Part shown: positions 23,885-37,200 of the stretch, in pieces | Numbering within the stretch: the stretch's first letter is position 1 | Layout: each line of letters starts with the position of its first letter | NCBI GenBank assembly: GCA_905250075.1 | Contig: CAJNOP010000031.1 | Coordinates: forward strand, 136,869-200,868 | Reading direction: 5' to 3' | Source: Rotaria sp. Silwood1 | Lineage: Eukaryota; Rotifera; Eurotatoria; Philodinida; Philodinidae | DNA: 64,000 nucleotides | Made by a program: the position numbers and the translations under genes | Notes under the pieces: model-generated | The model's database searches: none | The model's input: only the letters and a program-made list of their open reading frames with translations | Told to the model about the DNA's origin: nothing

Positions 23885-23898
23885 CTTTTATATATATA
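23885..23898 (-). promoter_or_regulatory. TATA-box-like element upstream of the 137-aa ORF
   Basis: On the minus strand the sequence reads TATATATAAAAG, ending about 34 bp before the ATG at 23851. That would place a transcription start only a few bases before the start codon. In an AT-rich genome such a match can arise by chance. Confidence 0.3.
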
Positions 23899-26809
23899 AT
23901 GATGTCTTTAATCGATTTAATCATTTAACATTAATATGTGATGAACGTCAAAGAAACAACAGATTATTTCTCATCATACATTCAATGAAAATGAATGAAA
24001 AAAAGAAACAAGGACAACATGCTGTTGAGAGATTCTTTGGTTATTAATTTGTTTTGTTTAAATCAATAAGAATATTAACTTATTGTATAACTAATTAGTG
24101 TAACATTTGCTATAGTTTCTAAATGAAATTTTATCTTTTTTTAATACGATTTAGAAAGTATATCAAATTAATATAGGAGAAAACTATCATCATGATCATT
24201 GCTAACGAATTTTTCGTTGATATAACAATGTAAAGGAGTTTTTGCAGTTATTAAATTTTACTACATTGACATTTCGAAATTACTTTTTGGTTTTTATGCA
24301 GAGTTTTGATTCGATATCAAATCTCGTTTTTTATGATATATAGATATGATGAATACTTAAGAAAAAACCGCAGTAAAAGTATGTTAATATGACTAAGATT
24401 ATAAGAATAAGCAAGACTAGAATAACAATGTTCTTATTCATTGCAAGAAAATATGTTTCGAAAAAAAACTCGTTCCATTGGATCAAGTTATAGTTCTAAA
24501 TCGGGGATATTTATTAATAGAAGTTGTAAATATCGTTGTTTTTATTCAGTACTGTGACATATGTCAATAATTTGAGAAGTTTGTAAGAAAGTTGATCTTA
24601 TCACTGAGATCATCATACTGATCTCCTATATCGTCAAAATATGTGACATATTTATAATTATTACTAAACATTCATAATACCAAAACATATTTTTTGTGAT
24701 TGATTGTTGTTTTTTCGAGTTTTTCTTGTATTTATCTATGTCTTGATCCTGATTCTTAGCAAAAGAACGCAAAAAATAGGCAAGACAGAAAAAGAAAAGG
24801 TCTCGAGATAGACTATTAATAGTATTGTGGTTCGTTATTTGGTAAGAGAGAACGCTACTGGTTTTTGTTTTATGCTGTTATCAGTTGGCACGAACACAAC
24901 AACGACGTATGTGTCAGCATTTCCTCATTTTTCATTCTCATTTTTTTTTGCTTTCTATTCGAAAGAAGAACATCAACGTTTTATAATTTAAATTGAGTAT
25001 AAAAGGAGAAAATAAAAAGTAAGTTTATCTTATGATGATCATATATTTCTTTTATAATCGTATTAGAGTATAGTTTCATATGAGTGTTAATTAATTTGTT
25101 TGAATCAATTATCAAATTTTGTTCTTCTTTTTTTTCTTTCGTTCTTTCATTGCGTCATCATTGTTGTAAAAAGAAAAAGACAACCACTAAGGAGACGACC
25201 TTCTTGTTATCGATATGTATATTTAACTTTGACAAGTGTCAACAAAATAATGTCCTATGACTGAGTGCACAATATATAGTTACTCCTTTTTCTGATAATT
25301 ATAATTGTAGAGCAATCGAATTATCTATATATGTATTGATGATGCAACAATTACATTTATGTATAAATGTATATATGTATCAATAAAAAAAAAAAAAAGA
25401 GTGATCGTGTGATCAGTCGGAAAAACCTATAAAACATCTGTCGAATGATTTTATTAATAAGGTAAAATATTATTGTCTCGGTTAGATAAGCCATATTTAT
25501 TGATTAGAATAGACTTAAATATTGCCGATTCCTATGATATTTTTTTTGTTCCTATATTTGATTATTACTCATCTGTAAAAAAAAAAGCATTGTTTATCAA
25601 TTTGTACAAAAAAAAACTAATACATTTCTCTCATATAAGTTAGTTTTAGTTGACACATTCTTATGAATAGACGATGTTATTTGGTCCTAGAAATGTCAAG
25701 AGAAAATTATGGTACTCAAACTAGTTTTTTTTAATGATATATGCTGGTCTCTTCAAGGAACATTCATCAAACACAAACTTCTTCCGAGTCTTATTATCAT
25801 CTTTCCGCATCTGTTCTGATAATCGCTTAATCAAATTAATATTATTTATGGCTAAAAATAAGAACATATTCGACATCTGTATAAGAAATCATATTGTTAT
25901 TCATACCTTGAAGATAGACTTAATAATATATATCAATATTGAAATAAAATACTCAAATACTCATTATAAAAAAGGAAGATTATATTATCATTGAAATAAT
26001 TGTGCTATATTTCAACATAGCGGATAGAATACTAATCTCAATGAAATCTGTTTAATCGAAGGACAAATACATGTGAGGTTTGGAAATCAGTATTTTATTT
26101 TATTTTTTTTTTTTTTGGTAATTCAATCTGTGTCACATTCATACATAGACACAACAACAAAAGAATCATAGTAATATGAAGAATGTTAAGGTATTTTTTT
26201 CAAACATTGAATCAAGTTTAGTTTGAACATTGAAAGAAGTGACAAACAAATTTGTAGTGATGCATTAATGGTCAATATAACTTAAAAGAAAAAAGCTTTC
26301 ATTTATTTTGTTTGACGAAGAAAAATGAATGTACGGATTTCCTCTCACATTAAAAAAAAATGTTACAAAAGTGAAGCTGATCAGTGAGTAATTATTATTT
26401 TATTCTAACTCTAAAAACTAACGAACAATATAAGCAGGAAGTTTTGCTAATTTTTTTTTTTTTGTTTCATAGTTGGAGACAATTTTATGCTGTAGAGAAG
26501 AGAGTAATTAGCTCAAGCATAATGTATAGTAATTCTATAAGGCGTACACCAAACATATTAGTATAGACTTGTTAAATATTTCATAAGAGCTCTTCAAAAA
26601 AGTTTTACATCAAAATTGATAAGTTTGTAAAAGAGTATCAGTAAGTAATATGATGATGACAAAGTAAAACTTTTCGATGCTTAATCATAAAAAGATTTAC
26701 GTATGTTCTTTTAGATAAGAAAAACAAAATAGTATTATTTTCATCTTTCCATTGGACAACTTTCTTGTTCTTAAACATTATAAATAAAGTTTTATATTTT
26801 TTTTTTAGA
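23899..26809. other. AT-rich intergenic DNA
   Basis: About 2.9 kb without a supported gene; long A and T runs (for example 25388-25399, 26101-26117) and short spurious frames only. The last few hundred bases should contain the promoter of the next gene. Confidence 0.5.
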
Positions 26810-28810
26810 ATGAATAAAATCTTATTGTATTCGAATATATTAATTTTGTTGTCAATATTAATAATCTTTCGATTAGTTAATTCATCAACGTCTTGTTCAA
26901 TATTTCCTTTACTTAATTGTTCTTGTTTTCAATCAAATATTGATTTAAATCCAACATCAATAATTAAAACTTATTCACATTTATATTGTCAAGGAAATTC
27001 TTTAACTGAAAAAACTTTTCAATCTCCATTTGGTTATGATTTTAAATATCAAAATCATTTTCGTACTGTTTCAATTGAATTTTTTATTGAAAATTATATA
27101 GAAATTCAATCGAATCAATTTGATTCTTTATCTATGTTATTTTCTGAAACTGATAATAATGATCAAATTAATATTTTTCTTCGATTTAATGGATTTAAAC
27201 ATATTACATTTCATAATCATTCATTAACTTCTAGAATATTTCAAAAAAGACCTCAAAATAAACGTTTATGGATATATCTTATTCCAATGAGAAGTAATCT
27301 AACACAGGTAATAAGTTTGTTTTTTTTGTTTAGATTTAATATATAATTTAATATAGATTGAACTTGATGAAGAAAATTCTACTAATATTGAAGATCCATT
27401 TAAATTTTTTTCAAATTGTTTTTCTGGTTTAACAGTTTCACAATTAATTATTTATATTCATACAATACAAGATCGTTTTTCATCATTAAATTCATTTGAA
27501 CAAATATTTAATAATACAAATATTGGTGAACTTCATTTTCATGGATCAATTATTCGTCCAAGTACATCTTTATTAAAAGAAAAATTTAAAGGTCTTATTC
27601 GATCTTTAACACTTCATCGTCATGTTGATACAATTGATGCAAATACTTTTCCATATTATTCTCATGTTTATTCTTATACAATTCATTCAATTGAAGCTCA
27701 TTCAATGAATCTTAATTCATTTTTAACATCTTATAAAAATTTACGAGGATTAGAAATAATAAAACCACGTTTTGAAGTTTCAATTGATCAATTTATTCCA
27801 ACATTAGATTCATTAACAATAGATGTTGAAGATATAAATGAAAAAACACTTTTTGCAGCTCGTCATATTTATAATTTAAAATTTGGTACACGTCTTCATA
27901 CAATTGATCCTCAAATATTTGTTTTCTTATCACAACGATTACATCATTTAGATTTATCTGATGTTAATTTATCTCAAATGAAATCAGATTCTCGTTGTTA
28001 TCTTATTGAATATATTTCAAAAAATTATCAACAAAGTTTAAATATAATATTACCTCGAGTTAAAAATTTAACTCAATGTGATTGTACTAGACTTTTTATT
28101 AATCATATTCAATTAAATAAAAATTTAAAAAAACATTATAATTTTTCATCATGTTCAAAATTATGTTATTTTAATGATTGTCCAACAATTAGTGAATATT
28201 TTAAAAAATTTTATCCTTTATATACAGATGAAAATCAATTAAATCATATTAATAAAGGAATAATTAATAATAAAAATAATTCAAATAAATATTTATCATC
28301 AGTTGATATATTTTCGGATTCGATTGATATTCATATGATGAGTTTTCTTATGAATCAAACAAATGATCAAGAACAAAATTCAACATTAAAGTAAAAACAT
28401 AAATAAGAATTTTACGAAACATTTCTTTTAATCTATTTACTTTTATTAGACTATCGACAACAACAATAACAACGACAACAACAATAACAACAACAACAAC
28501 AACACTAACAGTAACAACTTTGATCGATACTGTTAAAGACAATATTTCATCACTTGAAAATATTCAAGAATATGATGATATTATATCATTTTCAACACCA
28601 AAATTTGTTGAACCATGGAATGATCAAACAGATGAAGAAAAAATCGAAATATTGCATCCTAATCAAAATCAATCTTTTTCATGGTTTTTGTTTTTTATTA
28701 GTTTTACCCTTGTTCTTCTTATTTTTATTATTTTCATTAGTTTAATTATATTTTTCTTTAGACGATATAAAAAAAAAAGTTATTTTCAACCTTTACCAGT
28801 ACATGTTTAG
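26810..28810 (+). CDS. Type I membrane protein with LRR-like ectodomain and Thr-rich stalk
   Basis: Three exons, 26810-27307, 27357-28390 and 28450-28810, with introns of 49 and 59 nt. Phases (0, 2) join without stops to give 630 residues. The ATG at 26810 starts a signal peptide (MNKILLYSNILILLSILIIF). The ectodomain has a Cys-rich cap (CSIFPLLNCSCF), leucine-spaced segments typical of extracellular LRRs (LRGLEIIKPRF, LHHLDLSDVNLSQ), and a Cys-containing C-terminal flank (QCDCTRLF...CSKLCYFNDC). Exon 3 opens with a near-pure threonine tract, then an acidic stretch, one transmembrane helix (WFLFFISFTLVLLIFIIFIS) and a short basic tail. It resembles Slit/Toll-type LRR surface proteins without a signalling domain, suggesting adhesion or ligand binding. 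Function is inferred from architecture only. Confidence 0.8.
28450..28515 (+). repeat. ACA/ATA microsatellite coding a threonine stalk
   Basis: A run of ACA triplets with scattered ATA, ACG and CTA codons at the start of exon 3 of the LRR membrane protein encodes about 17 threonines. As a triplet repeat it can change length without breaking the frame, so stalk length is expected to vary between alleles. Thr-rich stalks are usually O-glycosylated. Confidence 0.75.
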
Positions 28811-29803
28811 ATTAGAATTATCAGAAATTTTATAATAAAATCTGCCATGGGCATTGAAGTTATTCTTTTTTTTTGTTTTTTTGTTTTTCTTTGCTCATTA
28901 AAAATATTTATATTTATTTTATTTCTTCATCCACAGAGAATAGACATAACAATTGATGAACTCATAACTGGACTTTTTCAAACAATTTTATTGGAATACT
29001 AAAATCTGTCAAGGGAAACATATTATTATTAACAGCAGAAAAAAAATAATATGAAAAGAAAGTTCTAATTAGAATATTTTTCTCGTGTAAGAGTTGTGAA
29101 TTAGATAGTGATCATCTCATTTTTTTTGTTTCTTCGTCATTTCAAATAACAATGTATTTATGTATAATTAAGAATGTAAAAATATTCGTGAAAAACAAAA
29201 AAAAGCTTCGAGTACAATTTCATAATGGAAATTACTAATAACAACATATCACATCAGTTCGATGAAGAATAATATTTGCCTAAATAAGAAAATATTTTTT
29301 TTCTTTTTTGTGACAATAAATGAATTTTTTTTTTGCTGACAGCATAAATAAATGAATAATTAATAGTTTCTCTTCTATTTCGCCTTGTCTACTTGATAAT
29401 TAGCATGTTGAGATATTAATTTTTCAGGTTTCATGTTTGATAAATAGCTATATTTAGTTATTCGACATTTTTGTTTTCTAATAGACATATATATGTTAAT
29501 TACTGAGCTATAGAATTACTGCATTTTTACTATATTAGAAAACGACATCCTTTTTTTTTTCTTTTTTTACATCTTCTTTTAGAGATGCTGTCATTCTTTT
29601 TCTTCTTATTTTTGGGCTTAGTACGGACACCCATGCTAGTCTATTCATCTTGTTTTCTCGTGTATTTATTCAACTAGATTGTCTCATGCATTTATTTTCC
29701 TTTTTTCTCTACTATGTTAAAGCAAAAGAACGGATAGGACAACAATATTAGAATGAAGACAATCGAGAAAATATAAAGCTCGTCCGTGTAAAAACAACGG
29801 AAA
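28811..29803. other. Intergenic DNA between two plus-strand genes
   Basis: Contains the 3' UTR of the LRR membrane protein, T-rich tracts and the 5' flank of the permease gene. No gene is seen. Confidence 0.5.
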
Positions 29804-31197
29804 ATGAATAATGATTATATTCAAACATCTTTTTCTTCTCCCGATGAAACTATTCAGTTGGTTACTAATAATCAACCAATTACTTCGAATTTACAAAATA
29901 ATAATAAGATAAAATCAAATATGTTAACACGTAAAACATTAACAGAGTATCGTTTAATGCAATGGTGTGCTGTTCTCTTAGCTCTCAGTACAATAATTAT
30001 AATTTGGCGTTATATAACAATTTTAATACTTTCTATTTGGTTATCAAGTATTTGTAGACCAATTCTCGAATGGCTTGTTATTCATCTGTGAGAATATAAA
30101 ATTTCAATTTATTTTTTGAATAATCAAGTTTTTTTTTTCTTTAAATAGACCTTTAATAAATCGATGTCGAGAAAAACGTTCACGTTCAGCTATAGCTGCA
30201 TTTCTTCTTATGTTTCTTGTTCTTGTGGTAATCTTACCAATTATTTTAATAATAATCGCTTTAACAGGTTCAACAATAAATTTCGTTGCAAGTATATCAA
30301 ATTCTACAACAGTACGAAATGCAATTAATATAATTGTTCCACCAACAAATGATAATTCAACAGAATCTGGATTAAATAAAACAAATGATTTTAATTTTGT
30401 TAATTTTATTCGAGGTGGTAAAAATGCTACACTTCATTTATTTGAACGTTTATTAATGGAACGAGATACAATAAGTGATGTTCTTCAATTATTTGGTGGA
30501 AAAGCATTATCAGTTATATCAACAGTTGCTGGTGTAACAGCTCAAGTAAATATGACTATTAAATTTAAATAAATATATAGATTTCATATATATATTTTTT
30601 TAGTTTATTATTGGTCTCTTAATATTTTTGGTATCAACTTATACATTTTTATTACATGGAAATGAAATTTGGACATGGACAATTCATCATACTCCATTAT
30701 CATCAAAACATATGAATCGTTTTTATGATGCTTTTCATGAAACAGGTCGAGGATTGTTAATTGGCGTATGTTTAACATGTGCTTTACAAGGAATTGTTGC
30801 TGCTATTGCTTATTTATGTTTACAAATTCCACGATGGTATGCACTTGGTGTATTAACTGGTCTTTGTTCATTAATTCCAATTCTTGGTACAGCTATTGTT
30901 TGGATTCCAATAACAATTGGATTGTTTATTCAACAAGCTTATTTAAAAGCAGTTATTATGATTACTGTTGGAATTTTAGCTATTGGATCAATTGATAATT
31001 TACTTCGACCAGTTTTTTCTAAATTAGGTTCGTTAAAAATGTCAACATTATTATTATTATTGACAATTTTCGGTGGATTGGAATTATTAGGACCGTGGGG
31101 AGCTCTTCTAGGTCCATTAATTGTTCGATTAGCAACAGAAGCGATTATTTTGGTTAGAGAAGATGATGATGAGCAATTAAATACTTCAAGAATATAA
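29804..31197 (+). CDS. AI-2E family (PerM-like) membrane permease
   Basis: Three exons, 29804-30087, 30149-30545 and 30604-31197 (introns 61 and 58 nt; phases 2 and 0), encode 424 residues. After a polar N-terminus there are paired transmembrane helices (ALSTIIIIWRYITILILSIW; AAFLLMFLVLVVILPIILII), a soluble loop with N-glycosylation-type sites, then the C-terminal block typical of PF01594: FHETGRGLLIGVCLTCALQG, ALGVLTGLCSLIPILGTAIV, DNLLRPVFSKLGS and GGLELLGPWGALLGPLIV. Bacterial members export small molecules or act as Na+/H+ antiporters. Animals have TMEM245 in this superfamily, but it is about twice as long; this protein matches bacterial length and motif order. Horizontal origin followed by intron gain is likely but needs a phylogeny. 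Confidence 0.85.
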
Positions 31198-32788
31198 ATG
31201 TAAAAATTTTTCAATTGTATAGCATTGTGTTTTAAAGACACAAATAAAAAACAAACAATAAATAAATAATTTCAACTGAATTAAGAAACAAGAATAGATT
31301 TAAAATAAAGTTATGAGTGTATGAAAATTATTTTCATTAAAAATTTCTTAGTTTGCATTTAGAAATTATCAAAATATATATCACGCTTTGCAATCGGGTC
31401 ATTCATTGATGGCTCGATTCAATTCGGAATAGCATTAGTAAAAGTATATATATATAGTATTTTTTACAAAAAGGATTTCTACACGATGAAACTTCACCAT
31501 TATTACAATTATTTATTAGAAAATTGTAAAAAGTTTATTATTATTATTATTATCACGAATTGTATAAGGTTGGATGATTTTAATGCTTGAAAAAAAATCA
31601 ATATGAGAAATAAGTTGAATCATTTATGACATTAAAAGAACCAAATGTATTCATGCGTACTCCAACTTCTTGAAGACTAACATTTATTAATATATACTTT
31701 TATGAGTAAAATGTCTTTTGTTAAATGTCAAAGATTCAAATTGGTTACTATTTTTAGTTATACTATTAATTTGAGTATACGGTAAACACTTTTCCACTTT
31801 AATAACACTCATACCACTTAATGCAGTTGATATTGTACTCGGCTTTGTCTATGATTGAGAAATGTCATTCAACGAAATAAATACTCTGCTTTTATATTTA
31901 CTAGTCTAATAAAACTTTGAAAACATTCGTCTAATATAGATTCTTGATACGAAGAATAAAAATCCTTGTAAGAAAGTTTGATGAAATACTAGAATACAAT
32001 CAATTAAAATGAATTTATTTAAATTTAAATTTTCAGTTTTGAAAGTAGACTTCAAATTATTTTAATCATTTTTGATTGTGAAATAATATTTTATCAATTA
32101 AAACTAGTTTTTTGAAATTAATTAAGATAAGTTGTAATCAAGTGAAATCTATTATCGATATTGAAAAATCAGATTTTCATCATATTCAATTCGTAACCAT
32201 TTTAATTGATTGTTAATTAGAACAAAAAAAAATCGATTAAAATCAGATTTATTCTATTTTCTTATTTAGGAAATTCTATTTCGAACCCTGAGATATAACT
32301 CATATATTCAAACATTTTCTTAGTATTTCAAATATTATTTTCTTTTTAATTTTAAAGTTTAAAAAACTTTTCGCTGTGCATATTACATAACGTATGAGAA
32401 ATCCATACTTCTCATCAAACTTCTAACAATTGTTAAAGCATTTTGTATTTATATTTTTGTTTTTCAGAATATAAAAAAAAAACGTACCGATCAACTAGTT
32501 GTTTTTGTCTATTTTCAAATATTAACTTATTTAAAAACGTTCAGTATCATGTATTATTATTTAATTAATCTCATCTCAATAACAGTTATTGTATTGAAAT
32601 TTTGCATAGTAGAATGCTTTTCATAGCTTCTTAATTCAACTAGTCATCATTTTATTATCGAGTGAATGAGACTGAAATTATGTTCAAGTTGTCGAAATTC
32701 AATATATCCATATCGACAAAGACCTAGATCGATACAAGTTGTCTTTTAATGAGCAACAAGAGATAAAAGAATTGTTTAAAAGAGTTCA
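31198..32788. other. AT-rich intergenic DNA
   Basis: 3' flank of the permease gene, a TTA microsatellite near 31535-31555, and no recognisable gene. Confidence 0.5.
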
Positions 32789-33023
32789 AACTAATCGAGT
32801 TATGAGAGATAGAATGAAGTCACTTGATTACATTTAAAATGAGTTCCATATCCACAATAAGAACGCGAGTGCAGAAGTTGTATCAAATTAAGAACCGATC
32901 AACCCTTACGCTGATCGATTCTTAATTTGATACAATTCCTGCGTTAGCGTTCTTATTGCGTATATGGTACTTATATTGAATGTGATCAACCGATTTTATT
33001 CTACCGTTCATAACTCGATTAGT
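32789..33023. repeat. Long imperfect inverted repeat (hairpin), arms about 115 bp
   Basis: The outer arms read ACTAATCGAGTTATGA on the left and TCATAACTCGATTAGT on the right. The inner arms share AATAAGAACGC and TTGTATCAAATTAAGAA with their complements, around a short centre near 32906 (CCTTACG). Pairing extends over most of the 235 bp with scattered mismatches. No coding sequence. A transcript through it would form a long hairpin; it could equally be a foldback transposon. No clear target duplication was identified. Confidence 0.75.
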
Positions 33024-33441
33024 TTTTATGCATTTCAAAAAAAGACTCTTTCGCCAATAGGTAGACAATACATATACTTTAATCAATCATTTAATTTAAG
33101 CTCATTTGTTCACTTTTTCACTTAGATATTACAGAGCAAACATGAGTACAAAAAAAAAGGCAATGTTCTAATTCAGAACATTCAATCTGGTAATAATTAT
33201 ATTTCTAGTTTTTGTATAGTTAACAGAATTCATGTTACTTGAATTATTTTATCATGGAAATAATCACTACCAGCAATCATTATTGAAAGAATTTCTATGT
33301 TTTTTGTGTCTGTTAGTTACACATGTGATGTGAATCGTACCATACAATTACTGCCAATACAGCATTGGTAGCTTTATAGGTAAATTGTTGGCTATCATCT
33401 GACTGTCAATCTACTAGTGGTTCTTTTGAGTAGGTTGGTAT

Positions 33442-34022
33442 CAGAGATGTCCATCGCGGCGCTGCCGCTGCCGCTGCCGCTGCCGCGCCGCTGCCGCGAT
33501 GGCGGTGGCGGCGCGGCAGCGGCAGGTTTTTTTAAAAAATCACCGCGGCAGCGGCGCGGTAGCGGCAGATTTTTTAAAAAGTCATCGCGGCAGCGGCGCG
33601 GTAGCGGCAGGTTTTTTAAAAAACCATCGCGGCAGCGGCGCGGCAGCGGCAGGGTTTTTTTGGAGAACATTGAAAAACTGTATGAATTTAATAGAATTTC
33701 AGGATTTACAAATGAAACGCCCTGATATTGAATAAATCTGATGGACTAGTACCCATATCTCTGGTCAAATATAGTCACAGCAGTGAAATTAGAAACACTT
33801 TTTTGAAAACCGTCGCGGCAGCGGCGCGGTGGCGGCACGTTTATTTTATAATTCATCGCGGCAGCGGCGCGGCAGCGTTTCTTTTATAAGTCATCGCGGT
33901 GCGGCAGCGTCGCGGCAACATTTTTTTATAAACCGTCGCGGCGCGGCAGCGGTGCGGCGGCTTTTTTTTTCTAAGGCCGCGGCGCGGCAGCGGCAGATTT
34001 TCAGCCGCGATGGACATCTCTG
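33442..34022. mobile_element. GC-rich non-autonomous hAT element with perfect 8-bp TSD
   Basis: The 581-bp element begins CAGAGATGTCCATCGCGGC and ends with its exact 19-bp inverse complement. It is flanked on both sides by GTTGGTAT (33434-33441 and 34023-34030), a perfect 8-bp target-site duplication as hAT transposases make. The interior is almost wholly GCGGCAGCGGC-type sequence arranged as about eight tandem units of roughly 40-50 bp, separated by TTTTTTAAAAA-like spacers, with a CCGCTG run at the left. No transposase is encoded; the Pro/Arg-rich open frames are artefacts. Perfect ends and duplication suggest recent insertion. Its GC content contrasts sharply with the host DNA. Confidence 0.92.
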
Positions 34023-34223
34023 GTTGGTATATCGACAGTGGTGTGAACAAATATGTAACATGAATTAATTTCAATTTAAAATAATTTCGGATAGTTTGGA
34101 TAAAAATTTATCATTCTGATTTTATTCAATTAATTATAGAACAAATAATAAACAAATGATGCTATTAATACTAGAAAGTCATATAGACATATTGAAAAGA
34201 AAAGAAAAGACAAAAAACAGAAT

Positions 34224-37200
34224 TTAACTTGGTAAATTTTCTTTCATAAATTTTTCTAATGATTTTAATCGTTCATCAATATCAATCATATCATTGACAT
34301 TTGTTGATTCTGGTTTTATTGAATTTATATCTAAAAAAAAGAAAAAATTAACAAATTTTTAAAAATAATTTAAAAAAAAACGAAATACTTTGTTGATCAT
34401 GATCAGATGATGAATGATGATGAGATTTATGTGAAACAAAATTTGTTGCATTATTTGATGCTGCTTTACGTAAAATCGGTGGTGATGATACACCTTCAAT
34501 ATCCTAATTTTATGAATAAATTTATTAAATTAAAAGAAAAAAAAAAGAAAACTTTAAATAACATACCGAATCAGTAGAATCTTTGGATTTACATTGATTA
34601 TATTCTCTAGTTCGTTTTCGACTTGTACTTCGTCGAGAACCTGATGTACGTAAACCATCATCACTATCATTTAATTTTAAACTAGCAACTAATTAGAATA
34701 AAACAATTAGGTAAATAAAACAAAAATTTTTTCAAAAAACTATTTACTTGATCCTGCTTTACTTCCACCTCGAGCAGAAAAATCTTAAAATTGAAATAAA
34801 TATTTTATTTTTATTCATCAATATATAAAATAATATACCACTCATATCGGAATCAGAACCATGTCGACCAACACTTCGTCTTCGTCGAGTTTCTCTACTT
34901 CTATAAAAAAAAAAAGTTCTTTTTCTTCCTTAGCAAATATTAAAAAAGAAAACAAAAATTACTTTTGTATTTCAATTTGTCGTAATTTAAGATTTCTTTC
35001 ACGAATATAAGCTGTTGGATTAAATCGACCGCGTGAATCTAATTGAAATTTTAAATAGATAAGGGAATTTTAAAATAAATAAAATTTTTAACCTGCTGGT
35101 GATGGTGATCGTTTTGTAATACTTGATGAACGAGGACGAGTTCCACTTCCACTTCGACGAGAATCATTTGAATTAGAACGATGTTTTGAACGATTACGAG
35201 ATGAAACTGTTGGTAATAAATGATCAGAACGATGTTGACGTTTATCACCTGATGATGGACGAGATGTTGATGGTGGACGTTGTTGAAATGAACGAGGAGA
35301 ATAACTAAAATAAATTTTATCAATCTTCATTACTAGTCTCTATTAGATTGATTCTTCATTTTATTTTTTGTTATTAATAAACCTTCAGATATTTATCGAT
35401 GATATTTTCATCGAAGAATAATTAACTTTCAATCTATGTATATCAATGAAAAATCTCTATTTATAATTAAAACTATTAGCACAAGTCCTTTGGGATTAAT
35501 ATATGGAACAAAATAATACTGTTTAAATAATAAATAATAAATATTTATTAACACAAATTTTGTTTTGCTGAATACTGTTGCCTGTAAATATGGGTTGATA
35601 ATGAAGAATATTAATCATCAAATATTATAATAAATGTGAAAGAAACTTAGAATATAGCAATCGAAAAATTCAACTGTCTTTCATAAGTGGCGAGGCGAAT
35701 GTCCGAATCTAACACTTGATTAATTGAGATGGTTTGTGAAATTTTATCGATCCTCATATATCGTCCGTAAAATAAGACTTATAATGATCAGCAGTTCTTA
35801 TTACCCATAAATTGAAAATCCAACAACACTGGGACACACAACCCTACTGATGAGATTACAAAGACTGGTACATACAGTCCTGATGTAGATGCTCCAAACA
35901 CTAAATTTCATTTGATATTCTTGAATATCTAATTTCTGAACGATGAGTTTATCTACAAAAAAACTGTGTTGTAAAGATACTATTACTTTAGAATATGAAT
36001 TATAATCTCACAAATAGTTATAGTAAATTGGAGTTAGGATACGAAATATGACGTTACTATGCGGATTGTGATCAAAATTTCGAGATATTTTAGACTAAAT
36101 CACGAAGAATTCCTTGACCAATACAAGTTGATTGATGAAAAAAGAATATTAAGAAATCAACTTTCAAATTTTTCTTCTGAAATACAGAACAATTGTTTGA
36201 TGATAGTCAACGAAATAACTTTATTAATTCAAAATCTCGATTTCTTACTCTTGAGTAAGAGTACTAAGATTATCTTTCGAAATAACATAATGCTACTATT
36301 AAAAGAATAGTTGTCAAAATATACCCATTAAGATGAATCGGTCGTTCTCTTGATGATGATCGAACAGTAGTTGGATGATGAAGACTACTGTAGAAACAAA
36401 AAATAAAGACAACATGAAATATGTTATTGTCTGTTTAATTGTTTTTTTTTTTTGTTAATTAATTTACTTTCGTTTAAGTAAAGCAATTTCATTTGTTAAA
36501 CTTCTCACTTTTGATTTTAATTGTCGTTCTGATGTTTTTAATAATTCAACCTTAAATAAAAATTTAATTTTCTCGTTTTTTTTTGATTTAATATAGAAGA
36601 AAAACAATAAAATTTACTTGATTATTCAATGTTTTATAATCATCATTTTTTGTTGTCTTAGCTCGTTCTTTAACTAAAGCATCTTCACTAGTACGTATCA
36701 TTTGATGTAATAATTCAATTTGTTGTTGTTGTTGTTGATCTTTTGAATTATTTGAACGATTCGATGATAATTGTTGACGATATTCATTATTTTCTTTTTT
36801 TAAACGAGTACATCTATTTAAAATATTAAAAAAAATTTAAATTATAATTTAAAGATTATTATTATTATTATTACTCTCGTTGAAGACGTATTATATCACT
36901 ACGTTCAACATCTGATTCAAGCTTTCAAAAAAATCAATTAAATTTTTATTGAAAATTATTTTTGAAAATAATAAAAACTTTACTCGAGATTTTAATAAAC
37001 GATTTTCAGTTGTTAATTGTCGAATTTGTTGCATTAAAATAACAGGATCTGGTTTTCCACAATATGGAAGTGATAATGGATAATAGATTCGATCATATTC
37101 AGCATTATATGTTAAGATTAAATAACGTTTATTAGCTAATTGAATATTTGTTGGATGATTAGGAATATTTCCACTTTGACCTTGCCGTTTTTTACGTAAT

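Noticed and set aside
28348..28542. Val-rich minus-strand frame
   Set aside because: Antisense of the ACA triplet repeat in the LRR membrane protein.
33395..34074. Long Pro/Arg/Gly-rich open frames on both strands
   Set aside because: They arise from the GCGGCAGCGGC tandem repeats of the hAT MITE, cross its TIRs and TSDs, and show no protein-like composition.
35305..36324. Two separate genes instead of one CCDC61
   Set aside because: Phase 2 joins (GG/T) across the gap and the basic region plus C-terminal helix match the family layout.
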